Counted from the stretch's first letter, positions 1 through 6,222 are shown. The stretch: 11,853 bases of DNA from Clostridia bacterium (GCA_017399515.1 JAFQBZ010000206.1:1-11853), one strand, 5' to 3'. A program made the numbers and translations. Notes: generated by a model from the letters alone, not told the origin.

Positions 1-11
1 TTAATCGTCAT
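1..11 (-). CDS. Start of a gene downstream of the actin-like ATPase (cut by window edge)
   Basis: Only the first codons (Met-Thr-Ile) are inside the window. The support is the ribosome binding site: on the minus strand AGAGGA (positions 25 to 20 region) lies 8 nt before an ATG at 11-9, and this follows the stop codon of the actin-like gene by only about 20 nt, as expected for a second gene of one operon. In ParMRC-type systems the gene after the actin homologue encodes the small DNA-binding adaptor (ParR), so an adaptor is a reasonable guess by position alone. Nothing of the product can be read here, and a chance ATG is possible. Confidence 0.4.
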
Positions 12-32
12 TTACGGGGTCCTCTTTTAATA

Positions 33-1109
33 TTAGTAATTTCCGAGTAACCAGAATCCTCTACAGTTAGCCATAACAGCGTTAGATTGAATAACAAGTC
101 TTGGGTCGTTGAAGAATTCTCTTAAATATTTTTCATAAAGAAGAGAACCACCACCGGTTAAGATGATTTTATAGAATTTGTTGAATTCTAAACCAAGACC
201 CATAACTTCTTGATAAACACGCTTTGCTTGATTCTTAGCATGTTTTTCAACATATGCTGAAAGGTCATATTGTCCAAATGGAGTTTCAACAACAGGTGAC
301 TCTAATAAACTTAAGTCAAGTTCGTGTGGAGAAAGCGAGAATATGCTTGCTTCAGGAACATTACTGTTAACATCTTCTTGAAGATCTGAAATATAGTCAG
401 AAGTTCCAATGTCAAAACTGAATGTTGAACGAACACGAGCGGTTTCGAGAATAGCAATATCAGTTGTTCCCCAACCGATATCGATAACGATTGCTCTTTG
501 ATCAAGAAGTTTTTCATTAAGAGCGTCTGCTTCTGGATCATAAACATAATCATACATTGTTCCAAGAGGTTGTGGAACAACAATAACTTCACGAATTTCA
601 AAAGTGATTGGTTTAACAGTTTCCCAAGTTACTGATTTAACTTCGTGAATGCCTGTGAGCATTTGTTTGATTTGTGTGATGATCTTTTGGTTCTTTGCAA
701 GTGAACTTGGAACACCGGTAACAATTCTTAAAACTTCATGGTCCATAAGGTTTGGAAGTTCTTTAAGACATGATGTGATGCCAATAAGTGCTTCAATTTT
801 ATATTGCTCTGAGCCATATCTTGAAACGCCACGGCCACCGCTTCCTGCAGCAGAAACAACACCAACTTCATAAACTGCCTTGTCATAAACATACATTTGA
901 TAGTCTGTTTTGAATGAATAAACAAGACCAGCGTCGTTGATTTGTCTGATTGTGTTAACATATTTTAAGTTTAATTCATCAGTCCAGATTTTGAGTGTTG
1001 AGTTTGCAACATCAAGACCAATGATTCTTGTGAACTCACCTTGTGGTGCTGCTTGAACAGGAGCCTCCTCTACAACTCCTGCTTCGTTGATTTGTTCGAA
1101 TTCTGACAT
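33..1109 (-). CDS. ParM/Alp-like bacterial actin homologue (filament-forming ATPase)
   Basis: A 358-residue protein of the actin/Hsp70 ATPase fold, closest in appearance to plasmid-segregation actins (ParM, Alp types). Visible motifs are phosphate-1 GLDVANSTLK (residues 31-40), phosphate-2 DIGWGTTD (210-217), adenosine-binding LTGGGSLL (317-324), and a C-terminal ANCRGFWLLG (347-356) resembling the NARGF segment of these proteins. Residues 1-26 form a polar, acidic and Ala/Pro-rich N-terminal extension before the first beta strand. There is no signal peptide or membrane segment, so the protein is cytosolic. The family polymerises with ATP and pushes or positions DNA through an adaptor protein. 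The start is set by GGAAG 7 nt upstream (1121-1117). Transcription probably begins in the AT-rich region upstream, and a further gene seems to follow at once. MreB and FtsA are less likely because the MreB-type motifs and a membrane anchor are absent. Family is confident; the cargo is unknown. Confidence 0.85.
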   Translation of the reverse strand: MSEFEQINEAGVVEEAPVQAAPQGEFTRIIGLDVANSTLKIWTDELNLKYVNTIRQINDAGLVYSFKTDYQMYVYDKAVYEVGVVSAAGSGGRGVSRYGSEQYKIEALIGITSCLKELPNLMDHEVLRIVTGVPSSLAKNQKIITQIKQMLTGIHEVKSVTWETVKPITFEIREVIVVPQPLGTMYDYVYDPEADALNEKLLDQRAIVIDIGWGTTDIAILETARVRSTFSFDIGTSDYISDLQEDVNSNVPEASIFSLSPHELDLSLLESPVVETPFGQYDLSAYVEKHAKNQAKRVYQEVMGLGLEFNKFYKIILTGGGSLLYEKYLREFFNDPRLVIQSNAVMANCRGFWLLGNY

Positions 1110-1142
1110 AGTTTTACTTCCTTTTTAAATTCTTACTAAATT

Positions 1143-1162
1143 TGCTAAAAATAGTTCTAGCA
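1143..1162. repeat. Inverted repeat in the leader of the actin-like gene
   Basis: TGCTA (1143-1147) and TAGCA (1158-1162) form a 5-bp inverted repeat with a 10-nt spacer. It lies between the proposed -10 box and the ribosome binding site of the actin-like gene, so it could be an operator or a small RNA hairpin. Short repeats of this size also arise by chance in AT-rich DNA. Confidence 0.3.
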
Positions 1163-1176
1163 TTTTACTAATTACC

Positions 1177-1205
1177 ATTTTAATATATACTTAAAAATAA
1201 ATCAA
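1177..1205 (-). promoter_or_regulatory. Candidate sigma-A promoter of the actin-like gene
   Basis: On the minus strand TTGATT (1205-1200) and TAAAAT (1182-1177) are separated by exactly 17 bp, matching 4/6 and 5/6 consensus bases. Transcription would start near 1170 and give a leader of about 60 nt. The surrounding sequence is so AT-rich that alternative -10 boxes exist, so this is only the best candidate. Confidence 0.35.
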
Positions 1206-1312
1206 ATAAAATAAATGAAAAATCAAAAAATAATTATTTTTTTTATTTTTAAATGGCCATATTTTAATGTAATTAAATTTTTTTTAATTTTGTTTTTTTA
1301 TTAAAACTGATT
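1206..1312. other. A/T-tract-rich intergenic segment
   Basis: This core of the 244-bp gap between two minus-strand genes is almost pure A+T. It contains an 18-bp perfect palindrome made only of A and T (1225-1242), an A-T8-A motif at 1236-1245 that recurs at 1277-1286, i.e. 41 bp later, and an AATTAAA/TTTAATT hairpin at 1271-1289. No open reading frame of note is present. Such tracts fit an UP element, intrinsically curved DNA or a centromere-like site, but plain compositional bias explains them too. Confidence 0.35.
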
Positions 1313-1316
1313 TGCT

Positions 1317-1333
1317 TCTTGATTTTATCAAGA
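1317..1333. terminator. Hairpin just after the unknown gene, weak terminator
   Basis: TCTTGAT and ATCAAGA form a perfect 7-bp stem around a 3-nt loop, 20 nt beyond the stop codon of the 230-residue gene on the minus strand. The short U run follows only after a gap of about ten bases, so termination would be inefficient. Partial read-through into the actin-like gene is plausible. Confidence 0.35.
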
Positions 1334-1353
1334 TTTAAACCATATTTTTTAAC

Positions 1354-2046
1354 CTATTCTTCTTCATTTTTTGTGATTAAAATTTCAGAAATTGTCATCT
1401 TTTTAACAACTGAGTTGTCGTCTTTATAATAAATCAAAAGATTTCCGTTATCAATTTCACAAACTAAATCTCTCTTTGAGTTTAACTTTTCATCATAAAG
1501 CACTTTAAGTGTTGAACCATCGTCACGGAAAACTGCGATTGTGTTGATGTATTTCTTCACTTCACCATCGTTAAGTGGCTCTAAAACTTCGATATAGTTT
1601 AATAAGAAATACTTTTGCTCGATAACCTTATATTGGTTGATATAGTTAAAGTTGATTGTAACTTCATTAACAGAGCCGTCTGGTTGAAGTGAGCAGAAAC
1701 TTGCTTGACCTTGAGTTTCTTGGTCTTTATTAATGCCAAGAACTAAAAAGTTTCTTGGGGAAACCCTTTTGATTGAAATGTCAAGATTGCTAGACAAACT
1801 CAAAAGATTGTAACCAACTTTTTTTTCGTCGTTAAACAAAATGATTTTTGTGTAATATTCATCAAACAAGTTTTCCATTGCAAAAAGCACATTGAAATCA
1901 AGATATGAATACATATCAGATGAATAGCGTCTGTTAAGTTTTGTGTTTTCAACATATTGCCCATCAATGATTTCAAAAGATGTGTCTTCGATTGTTTCTT
2001 TAACTTTATATTTTATTTCTTTCTTTTCAATAAAAATTTTAGCCAT
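1354..2046 (-). CDS. Unknown 230-residue soluble protein, predicted beta-rich
   Basis: I do not recognise this protein. It has no signal peptide, no membrane segment and no catalytic motif I can name. The sequence alternates hydrophobic and polar residues, and three stretches end in similar turns: NFLVLGINKD...QPDGSV (99-126), INTIAVFRDDGSTLKVLY (167-184) and LVCEIDNGNLLIYYKDDN (194-211). This looks like repeated beta-hairpins, as in propeller or barrel folds, but that is my inference. The C-terminus is acidic (KNEEE). The start is fixed by AAAAGGGTGA just upstream (2060-2051) and by a consensus promoter about 70 nt further up. The gene sits directly upstream of the actin-like ATPase on the same strand, separated by a 244-bp AT-rich gap, so a functional tie is possible but unproven. 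Confidence 0.75.
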   Translation of the reverse strand: MAKIFIEKKEIKYKVKETIEDTSFEIIDGQYVENTKLNRRYSSDMYSYLDFNVLFAMENLFDEYYTKIILFNDEKKVGYNLLSLSSNLDISIKRVSPRNFLVLGINKDQETQGQASFCSLQPDGSVNEVTINFNYINQYKVIEQKYFLLNYIEVLEPLNDGEVKKYINTIAVFRDDGSTLKVLYDEKLNSKRDLVCEIDNGNLLIYYKDDNSVVKKMTISEILITKNEEE

Positions 2047-2070
2047 ATTTTCACCCTTTTAACAAATTTT

Positions 2071-2090
2071 TTTAGAACTAAAAAAGCGTC
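2071..2090. repeat. A/T hairpin in the leader of the unknown gene
   Basis: On the minus strand the leader of the 230-residue gene contains a TTTTTTAG / CTAAAAAA inverted repeat with a 2-nt centre, 10-15 nt before the ribosome binding site. Pairing is A-U only and therefore weak. It is recorded as a possible structural element, not as a proven regulator. Confidence 0.25.
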
Positions 2091-2115
2091 TAATCTTGCT
2101 ATTATTACAGTTTAT

Positions 2116-2144
2116 AGTATATAAAAGAAAAAAAAGAGTGTCAA
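2116..2144 (-). promoter_or_regulatory. Consensus sigma-A promoter of the unknown gene
   Basis: On the minus strand a perfect TTGACA (2144-2139) is followed after exactly 17 bp by TATACT (2121-2116). Transcription should start near 2109 and give a leader of about 60 nt for the 230-residue gene. The -35 box lies inside the 3' arm of the dUTPase terminator hairpin, and the spacer contains that terminator's T run. Confidence 0.75.
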
Positions 2145-2163
2145 ACAAAATGAACACTCTTTA
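2128..2163 (-). terminator. Intrinsic terminator of the dUTPase gene
   Basis: On the minus strand AAAGAGTGT (2163-2155) pairs with ACACTCTTT (2141-2133), a 9-bp stem. An alternative pairing with one bulged T extends it by TCA/TGA and leaves a 7-nt loop. A run of eight T follows (2135-2128). The site is about 70 nt after the dUTPase stop codon. The opposite strand also has A/T flanks, but no plus-strand gene ends here. Confidence 0.75.
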
Positions 2164-2232
2164 TTATGATTTAATAATTTTTTATGTTTTTATTCAGTTT
2201 TTGAACAAAATTTTTATTTTGTTTTATTAAAC

Positions 2233-2772
2233 CTATTTTCCACTGCTTCCAAATCTTCCTGAACCACGCTCTGAAGCAATAGAGCAAAGTTCCTCATAAG
2301 TAACCTCTTTTTCCTCTAAAACAGGAACTTCTTGAAGAACAATTTGGCAGATTGCTTTTGAATATGGATAAACAATAACTTCTGCTTTTTTGTAAGCCAC
2401 GCCTTGAACTTCAAATTCTTCTAGCATTTCATCAGCAGAAATCTTTGAAATCACAATCGGCTTGTCGTTGGTGTTATAGGTCATAATTAAATATTCACCA
2501 CGATAACCAGAATCAAAAACACCTGAAGATTTTTTCATACCAATCTTTCCGGTTGAACCTCTTTCTTCAACTTGTGCATAATATTTGGTTGAAAAAGCAA
2601 TAGCAATGCCTGTTGGAACTGCACGGGTTTCGTGTGGTTTTATTACAAAATAATCTTCTTCAAAGTTTGCATATAAGTCATAGCCAGCGTCTTCAAGTTT
2701 TTTTGTTGGAATAATTGCGGTTTCACGAATTTTTGCAAACGCAATTTCGTTTTCTTTAAGTGTAATGCTCAT
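2233..2772 (-). CDS. dut: dUTP diphosphatase (trimeric dUTPase family)
   Basis: Hydrolyses dUTP to dUMP and pyrophosphate, keeping uracil out of DNA and feeding dTMP synthesis in the cytosol. All five motifs of the homotrimeric family can be found in the 179-residue product: AGYDL (29-33), RGSTGKIG (71-78), GVFDSGYRGE (84-93, with the metal/water Asp87 and base-stacking Tyr90), SKAICQIVL (138-146), and the C-terminal Gly-rich arm RGSGRFGSSG (169-178) that closes over the substrate. The protein is longer than the common 140-150 residues because motifs 3 and 4 are separated by about 45 residues instead of about 20. The frame is open further upstream to 2829, but ATG at 2772 is chosen: AAGGAG lies 8 nt before it (2786-2781), and the longer form would run through the promoter. 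The gene is monocistronic with its own promoter and terminator. Confidence 0.93.
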   Translation of the reverse strand: MSITLKENEIAFAKIRETAIIPTKKLEDAGYDLYANFEEDYFVIKPHETRAVPTGIAIAFSTKYYAQVEERGSTGKIGMKKSSGVFDSGYRGEYLIMTYNTNDKPIVISKISADEMLEEFEVQGVAYKKAEVIVYPYSKAICQIVLQEVPVLEEKEVTYEELCSIASERGSGRFGSSGK

Positions 2773-2800
2773 AAATATAACTCCTTTTTCATCTAATAAA

Positions 2801-2829
2801 ATTATACCAAAAACACACTTAAAAACCAA
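2801..2829 (-). promoter_or_regulatory. Sigma-A promoter of the dUTPase gene
   Basis: On the minus strand TTGGTT (2829-2824), a 17-bp spacer and a perfect TATAAT (2806-2801) precede the gene. The predicted start near 2794 leaves a short leader holding the AAGGAG ribosome binding site. It also shows that the upstream in-frame ATG at 2829 is not used. Confidence 0.75.
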
Positions 2830-2876
2830 CTAAAATGTATGAATATCTAATATTGTTTGATTTTTATGCAATTTAA

Positions 2877-2893
2877 CCACCCCTAACCCACCC
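2877..2893 (-). other. G-run cluster between glmS and the dUTPase gene
   Basis: The minus strand reads GGGTGGGTTAGGGGTGG, four G runs in 17 bases inside an otherwise very AT-rich gap. It satisfies a two-tetrad G-quadruplex pattern and comes within one G of a three-tetrad one. It lies past the glmS stop codon and about 48 bp before the dUTPase -35 box. A role in pausing, 3'-end formation or promoter insulation is conjecture. Confidence 0.35.
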
Positions 2894-2956
2894 TTTCACA
2901 AAAATGTATAATTTAGCCCTTATTTTTCAATTTTTTACATTTTGGATTTTTGGCGG

Positions 2957-2983
2957 TTTTGGAAGGCGTTTTTACCTTCAAAA
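2957..2983 (-). terminator. Weak hairpin directly after glmS
   Basis: Immediately after the glmS stop codon the minus strand can pair TTTTGAAGG with CCTTC-C-AAAA (one bulged C, 8-nt loop). No U tract follows, so this is not a standard intrinsic terminator. It may only protect the 3' end. Confidence 0.25.
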
Positions 2984-4747
2984 TCACTCAACGGTAACAC
3001 TTTTAGCAAGGTTTCGCGGCTTGTCAGGGTTAATGCTTTTCAAAACACTGACCTTATACGCCAAATATTGCATTGGCGAAATTGCAGCAATCTGCAACAA
3101 AAATTCATCATTTTCTTGAATGTCAATTTCTGTTTCAAAACCAGATTTTTGATTTGTAAAAACTATTGACTTTGCACCCCTTGATTCAGCCTCTTTCATT
3201 GAACTTTTTGTTTTGACAATCAAGTCTTTTTCATTCATAAACACAAAAAGAGGCGTGCCTTTTTCAACAAGCGCAAGAAAACCGTGTTTAAGTTCACCAG
3301 CAGGGTATGCGTTTGCATTGATGTAAGTTATCTCTTTAAGTTTAAGTGAACCTTCAAGCGCTGTGATGTAATCCATTCCCTTTCCAATAAAAACTGCTTC
3401 TTTTTGACTCACTAAAGTTTCGGCAATTTTGTTAATTTTTGCGGTGTCAAAACAAGTGATTTTTTCGGCTAAATGTTTAACTTTTTCAAGTGCTTTTTCA
3501 TAGTCATTTTTTGAGAGCATACTTTCACAAAAAAGATAAATGCTTGAAAGCATACACACATAAGCCTTTGTGGAAGCAACTGCAATTTCAACCCCTGCTA
3601 AAATGGGCAAAACAAAGTCACTCTTTTTTGCCAAACTTGAATATAAAACATTTGTGAGTGCAATGGTTGTCGCGCCTTCACTTTTCACCATTTCGTGAGC
3701 AAGAAGCGTGTCGGCAGTCTCTCCACTTTGACTCACAAAAACATAAAGTGTTTCTTTTGAAATGAAATTTGGCTTTTGATAAATAAACTCACTTGCAATT
3801 TCAGTTGAAGATTTTATGTTCAATATTTTCTCAACAAACTTTGCACCCATAAGCCCTGCATGATACGCCGTGCCGCAACCAATAAATTTGATTTCTTTAA
3901 ATTTTGAAATGAAATTTTCACTAAACTTTTTTAAAACTTCTTTTTCTTCATAAACCTTCACTTGCCTTAAAAGAGCATCTTTTTCTTCATAAATTTCTTT
4001 GAGCATAAAATGTTCAAAATGTCCTTTGTTTGAAGTTTCAAAAAAATCATCAAGCATTAAACTTGGCTTTTTTATTCTGTTTTTTTGCAAGTCATAAAAC
4101 ACAATTTCTTTTCCGTTAACTTCTGCAAATTCGCCATCGTTAAACGAATAATAATCACCTGAAAAACCAACAAAACAAATTGGGTCAGAAGCAACAAGTG
4201 TGTCACCATTTTCATTTCGTGCAACATAAAGCGGACTTTTTTCTTTTGCCAAAAACATTGTGTTTTGCTTGTTTTTTGAAAGTGCTAAAATTGCATAACT
4301 TCCCTTAACAATTTTAAAAGTGTCAATAAAATCAAAAATAGTTTGAACTTTAAACTTTTCTAAAATTTCAGCAACAACTTCGGTGTCGGTGTCACTTTTT
4401 AGTGTGAGATTGTATTCTTTTTTGAGCACTTCATAATTTTCAATAATGCCATTATGCACCACTGCGAACTGCTCTTTATTTGAAAGATGCGGGTGTGCGT
4501 TTTGCTCTGTTGCTTTTCCATGAGTTGCCCATCTGGTGTGTGAAATGAAACAGGTTGAAAATTTTTCTTCTGCCACGCTTTCAAACAAATTGTTTATGCT
4601 TCCACACTTTTTCAAAACTTCGAAATTTGAGTTTTTCAAACTTGCAAAGCCTTCTGAATCATATCCACGATATTCAAGTTTTTGCAAGATTTTGATGAGT
4701 GATTTTGTTTGTTTTTCTTTTCCAATATAGCCAACTATTCCACACAT
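2984..4747 (-). CDS. glmS: Glutamine--fructose-6-phosphate aminotransferase (isomerizing)
   Basis: Makes glucosamine-6-phosphate from fructose-6-phosphate and glutamine, the first committed step to UDP-GlcNAc for peptidoglycan. The 587-residue protein is near family length (E. coli 609). The N-terminal class II glutaminase domain has the catalytic Cys2 after Met removal (MCGIVGYIG), HTRWATHG (70-77) and NGIIENY (99-105). Two SIS sugar-isomerase domains follow: FIGCGTAYHAG (288-298), SQSGETADT (339-347), ASTKAY (391-396), and later GKGMDYITALEGSLKLKE (455-472). The C-terminus PRNLAKSVTVE (577-587) is the conserved active-site tail. Translation starts inside the end of glmM: the two frames overlap by 13 nt, and AGGGG lies 6 nt before the ATG, which suggests translational coupling. 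No glmS ribozyme precedes the gene, so feedback control by glucosamine-6-P must occur elsewhere if it exists. Confidence 0.97.
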   Translation of the reverse strand: MCGIVGYIGKEKQTKSLIKILQKLEYRGYDSEGFASLKNSNFEVLKKCGSINNLFESVAEEKFSTCFISHTRWATHGKATEQNAHPHLSNKEQFAVVHNGIIENYEVLKKEYNLTLKSDTDTEVVAEILEKFKVQTIFDFIDTFKIVKGSYAILALSKNKQNTMFLAKEKSPLYVARNENGDTLVASDPICFVGFSGDYYSFNDGEFAEVNGKEIVFYDLQKNRIKKPSLMLDDFFETSNKGHFEHFMLKEIYEEKDALLRQVKVYEEKEVLKKFSENFISKFKEIKFIGCGTAYHAGLMGAKFVEKILNIKSSTEIASEFIYQKPNFISKETLYVFVSQSGETADTLLAHEMVKSEGATTIALTNVLYSSLAKKSDFVLPILAGVEIAVASTKAYVCMLSSIYLFCESMLSKNDYEKALEKVKHLAEKITCFDTAKINKIAETLVSQKEAVFIGKGMDYITALEGSLKLKEITYINANAYPAGELKHGFLALVEKGTPLFVFMNEKDLIVKTKSSMKEAESRGAKSIVFTNQKSGFETEIDIQENDEFLLQIAAISPMQYLAYKVSVLKSINPDKPRNLAKSVTVE

Positions 4748-6105
4748 AAACTACCCCTTGAATCAATTTTTCTTATCATTGTTTCAAGCCTGTCAGCCAC
4801 AAAATTTAATTTTTCTTCACTTTCATTTTCCGCCATAATGCGAATCACATTTTCAGTGCCTGAAGCACGCACAAACAATCTGCCACCTTCAAAATTTGTT
4901 TTAAGTTTTTCAAGTTCGGTTTTTAGTTTTTGATTTTCGATTATTATTTCTTTGTTTTTCACATCAATATTTTTGTTTATTTGTGGAATAAGTTTTTTGC
5001 AAACAAGTGCTGATAACTTTTCATTCTTATTTTTCATTATCACTGACAACATAAGTGCTGCCAAAATTCCGTCACCTGTTTGAAGTTTGTCTTTAATAAA
5101 AATATGCCCTGACTGTTCGCCACCAATCACAAAACCCTGTCTTTCCATTTCAGCGCTCACAAACTTATCACCAACATCTGTTCGAACCACTTTGATTCCT
5201 TGCTCTAACAGCGTTTGCTCAATTCCAAAATTTGTGTGAGTTGTGCAAACAATTCCACTTTCTTTCAGCCTTTGTTTTTCTTTGTAATCATTCGCCAAAA
5301 TGTAAACAATTTGGTCACCATCAACAACTTTGCCATTTTCATCAACAGCAATAACTCTGTCACTGTCGCCATCGAAAGCAAAGCCGACATCTGCACCATG
5401 TTTCAAAACATTTGCCTTAAGTGTTTCAATGTGAAGCGCACCACAATTTTTGTTTATATTTTTGCCGTTTGGTTTTGAATGAGTAATCACCACATTTCCG
5501 CCAAGCAATTTGAAAATTTTTGGGGCAATTTTGCTTGCTGCCCCATTTGATGAGTCAAGCACAATTTTTAAATTTTCAAGTGATTTATTTTCAAGTTCAT
5601 TAAGTGCTGATTCAATTAAAAAAGATTCATAATTTGCTTTTAGGTTTTCACTTTCGAAAAATCTTCCAAAATTGTTGTTTGTGTTAAGTTTTAAAGCAAG
5701 CAATTTCTTTTCAATTTGAGTTGTTGTTTTTTCATTAATTTTGTCGCCTTGTTTATCAAAAATTTTAATGCCGTTATATTTTGCAGGGTTATGCGAAGCA
5801 CTTATCACCACACCAAAGTCATAGCCCATAAATTTGGTTAAATAACCAATGCCTGCAGTTGGGCAAACACCCACAAAATAAATGTTAGCACCTGCCGACA
5901 TTGCACCTGATGCAAAAGCCGAAGCAAGCATATCAGCCGAACCCCTTGTGTCTGTTCCAAGCAAAATTTTACATTTTTGTCTTTTGTTTTTTGCCTTTTC
6001 TTTAAAAACATTTGCAAGTGCGTTTCCACACCTGAACGCTAATTTTGGTTTTAAAAATTTATCAACTTCGCCACGAAGTCCATCAGTTCCAAAAAATAAA
6101 GCCAT
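4735..6105 (-). CDS. glmM: Phosphoglucosamine mutase
   Basis: Interconverts glucosamine-6-phosphate and glucosamine-1-phosphate, the step after GlmS toward UDP-GlcNAc. The 456-residue product shows the full alpha-D-phosphohexomutase set: FGTDGLRG at the N-terminus (5-12), the active-site serine loop ISASHNP (101-107, Ser104 phosphorylated), the metal loop DGDSDR (245-250), the sugar-binding loop GGEQSGH (328-334) and the phosphate-binding RASGTEN (413-419). The usual Pro after GTE is Asn here, and the residues after ASHNP read AKYNGIK instead of the more common acidic-Asp-Asn-Gly; neither removes a catalytic residue. AAAGGAG precedes the ATG by about 4-5 nt. It is the first gene of a glmM-glmS unit. 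In many Bacillota cdaA and cdaR stand just upstream of glmM, but here that place is taken by a divergent deacylase gene. Confidence 0.96.
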   Translation of the reverse strand: MALFFGTDGLRGEVDKFLKPKLAFRCGNALANVFKEKAKNKRQKCKILLGTDTRGSADMLASAFASGAMSAGANIYFVGVCPTAGIGYLTKFMGYDFGVVISASHNPAKYNGIKIFDKQGDKINEKTTTQIEKKLLALKLNTNNNFGRFFESENLKANYESFLIESALNELENKSLENLKIVLDSSNGAASKIAPKIFKLLGGNVVITHSKPNGKNINKNCGALHIETLKANVLKHGADVGFAFDGDSDRVIAVDENGKVVDGDQIVYILANDYKEKQRLKESGIVCTTHTNFGIEQTLLEQGIKVVRTDVGDKFVSAEMERQGFVIGGEQSGHIFIKDKLQTGDGILAALMLSVIMKNKNEKLSALVCKKLIPQINKNIDVKNKEIIIENQKLKTELEKLKTNFEGGRLFVRASGTENVIRIMAENESEEKLNFVADRLETMIRKIDSRGSLCVE

Positions 6106-6131
6106 AATTCTCCTTTAAATTAAACTGCTTT

Positions 6132-6161
6132 ATTTTATTCGTGCGAATTTGTTTTAGTGAA
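6132..6161 (-). promoter_or_regulatory. Weak candidate promoter for glmM-glmS
   Basis: On the minus strand TTCACT (6161-6156) and TAAAAT (6137-6132) are 18 bp apart. The -35 match is poor (4/6), so this would be a weak or activated promoter. The transcript would start near 6125, about 20 nt before the glmM start codon. Confidence 0.25.
6137..6148. repeat. Palindrome ATTCG-TG-CGAAT in the glmM/ybaK divergent region
   Basis: A perfect 5-2-5 palindrome in the 145-bp gap between divergent genes, overlapping the candidate glmM -10 region. It is GC-richer than its surroundings. Its centre is 24 bp from that of a second palindrome, so a dimeric regulator could use one or both. I do not recognise it as the site of a named repressor. 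Confidence 0.4.
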
Positions 6162-6173
6162 ACTTTCAAGTTT
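6160..6173. repeat. Palindrome AAACTT-TC-AAGTTT in the glmM/ybaK divergent region
   Basis: A perfect 6-2-6 palindrome located 20 bp upstream of the ybaK -35 box and just upstream of the candidate glmM -35 box. The position suits an operator affecting either direction. An overlapping smaller palindrome TGAAACTTTCA (6158-6168) adds to the symmetry. Confidence 0.4.
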
Positions 6174-6193
6174 GTTTTTTGTTTTGTTTTTAG

Positions 6194-6222
6194 TTGAAAA
6201 AAGCGCAAGGCTCATTTATAAT
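6194..6222 (+). promoter_or_regulatory. Sigma-A promoter of the ybaK-dxs unit
   Basis: TTGAAA (6194-6199), a 17-bp spacer and a perfect TATAAT (6217-6222) form a strong promoter. The start near 6229 leaves a leader of only about 22 nt with AGGAG at 6241-6245. No terminator separates the two following genes, so both are probably read from here. Confidence 0.8.

Noticed and set aside
311..961. Extra minus- and plus-strand frames inside the actin-like gene
   Set aside because: They run inside a clearly coding, motif-bearing frame, have no start signals and show no family resemblance.
2773..2829. Longer dUTPase reading frame starting at 2829
   Set aside because: The extra 19 codons cover the -35/-10 promoter and the predicted transcript start; the ATG at 2772 has a well-placed AAGGAG.
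2880..2893. TTAGGG telomere-like repeat
   Set aside because: Only a single chance occurrence within a G-run cluster; no tandem array.
2904..3169. Plus-strand reading frames overlapping the 3' end of glmS
   Set aside because: They are antisense to conserved glmS codons, have no ribosome binding site and look like compositional shadows (Phe-rich).
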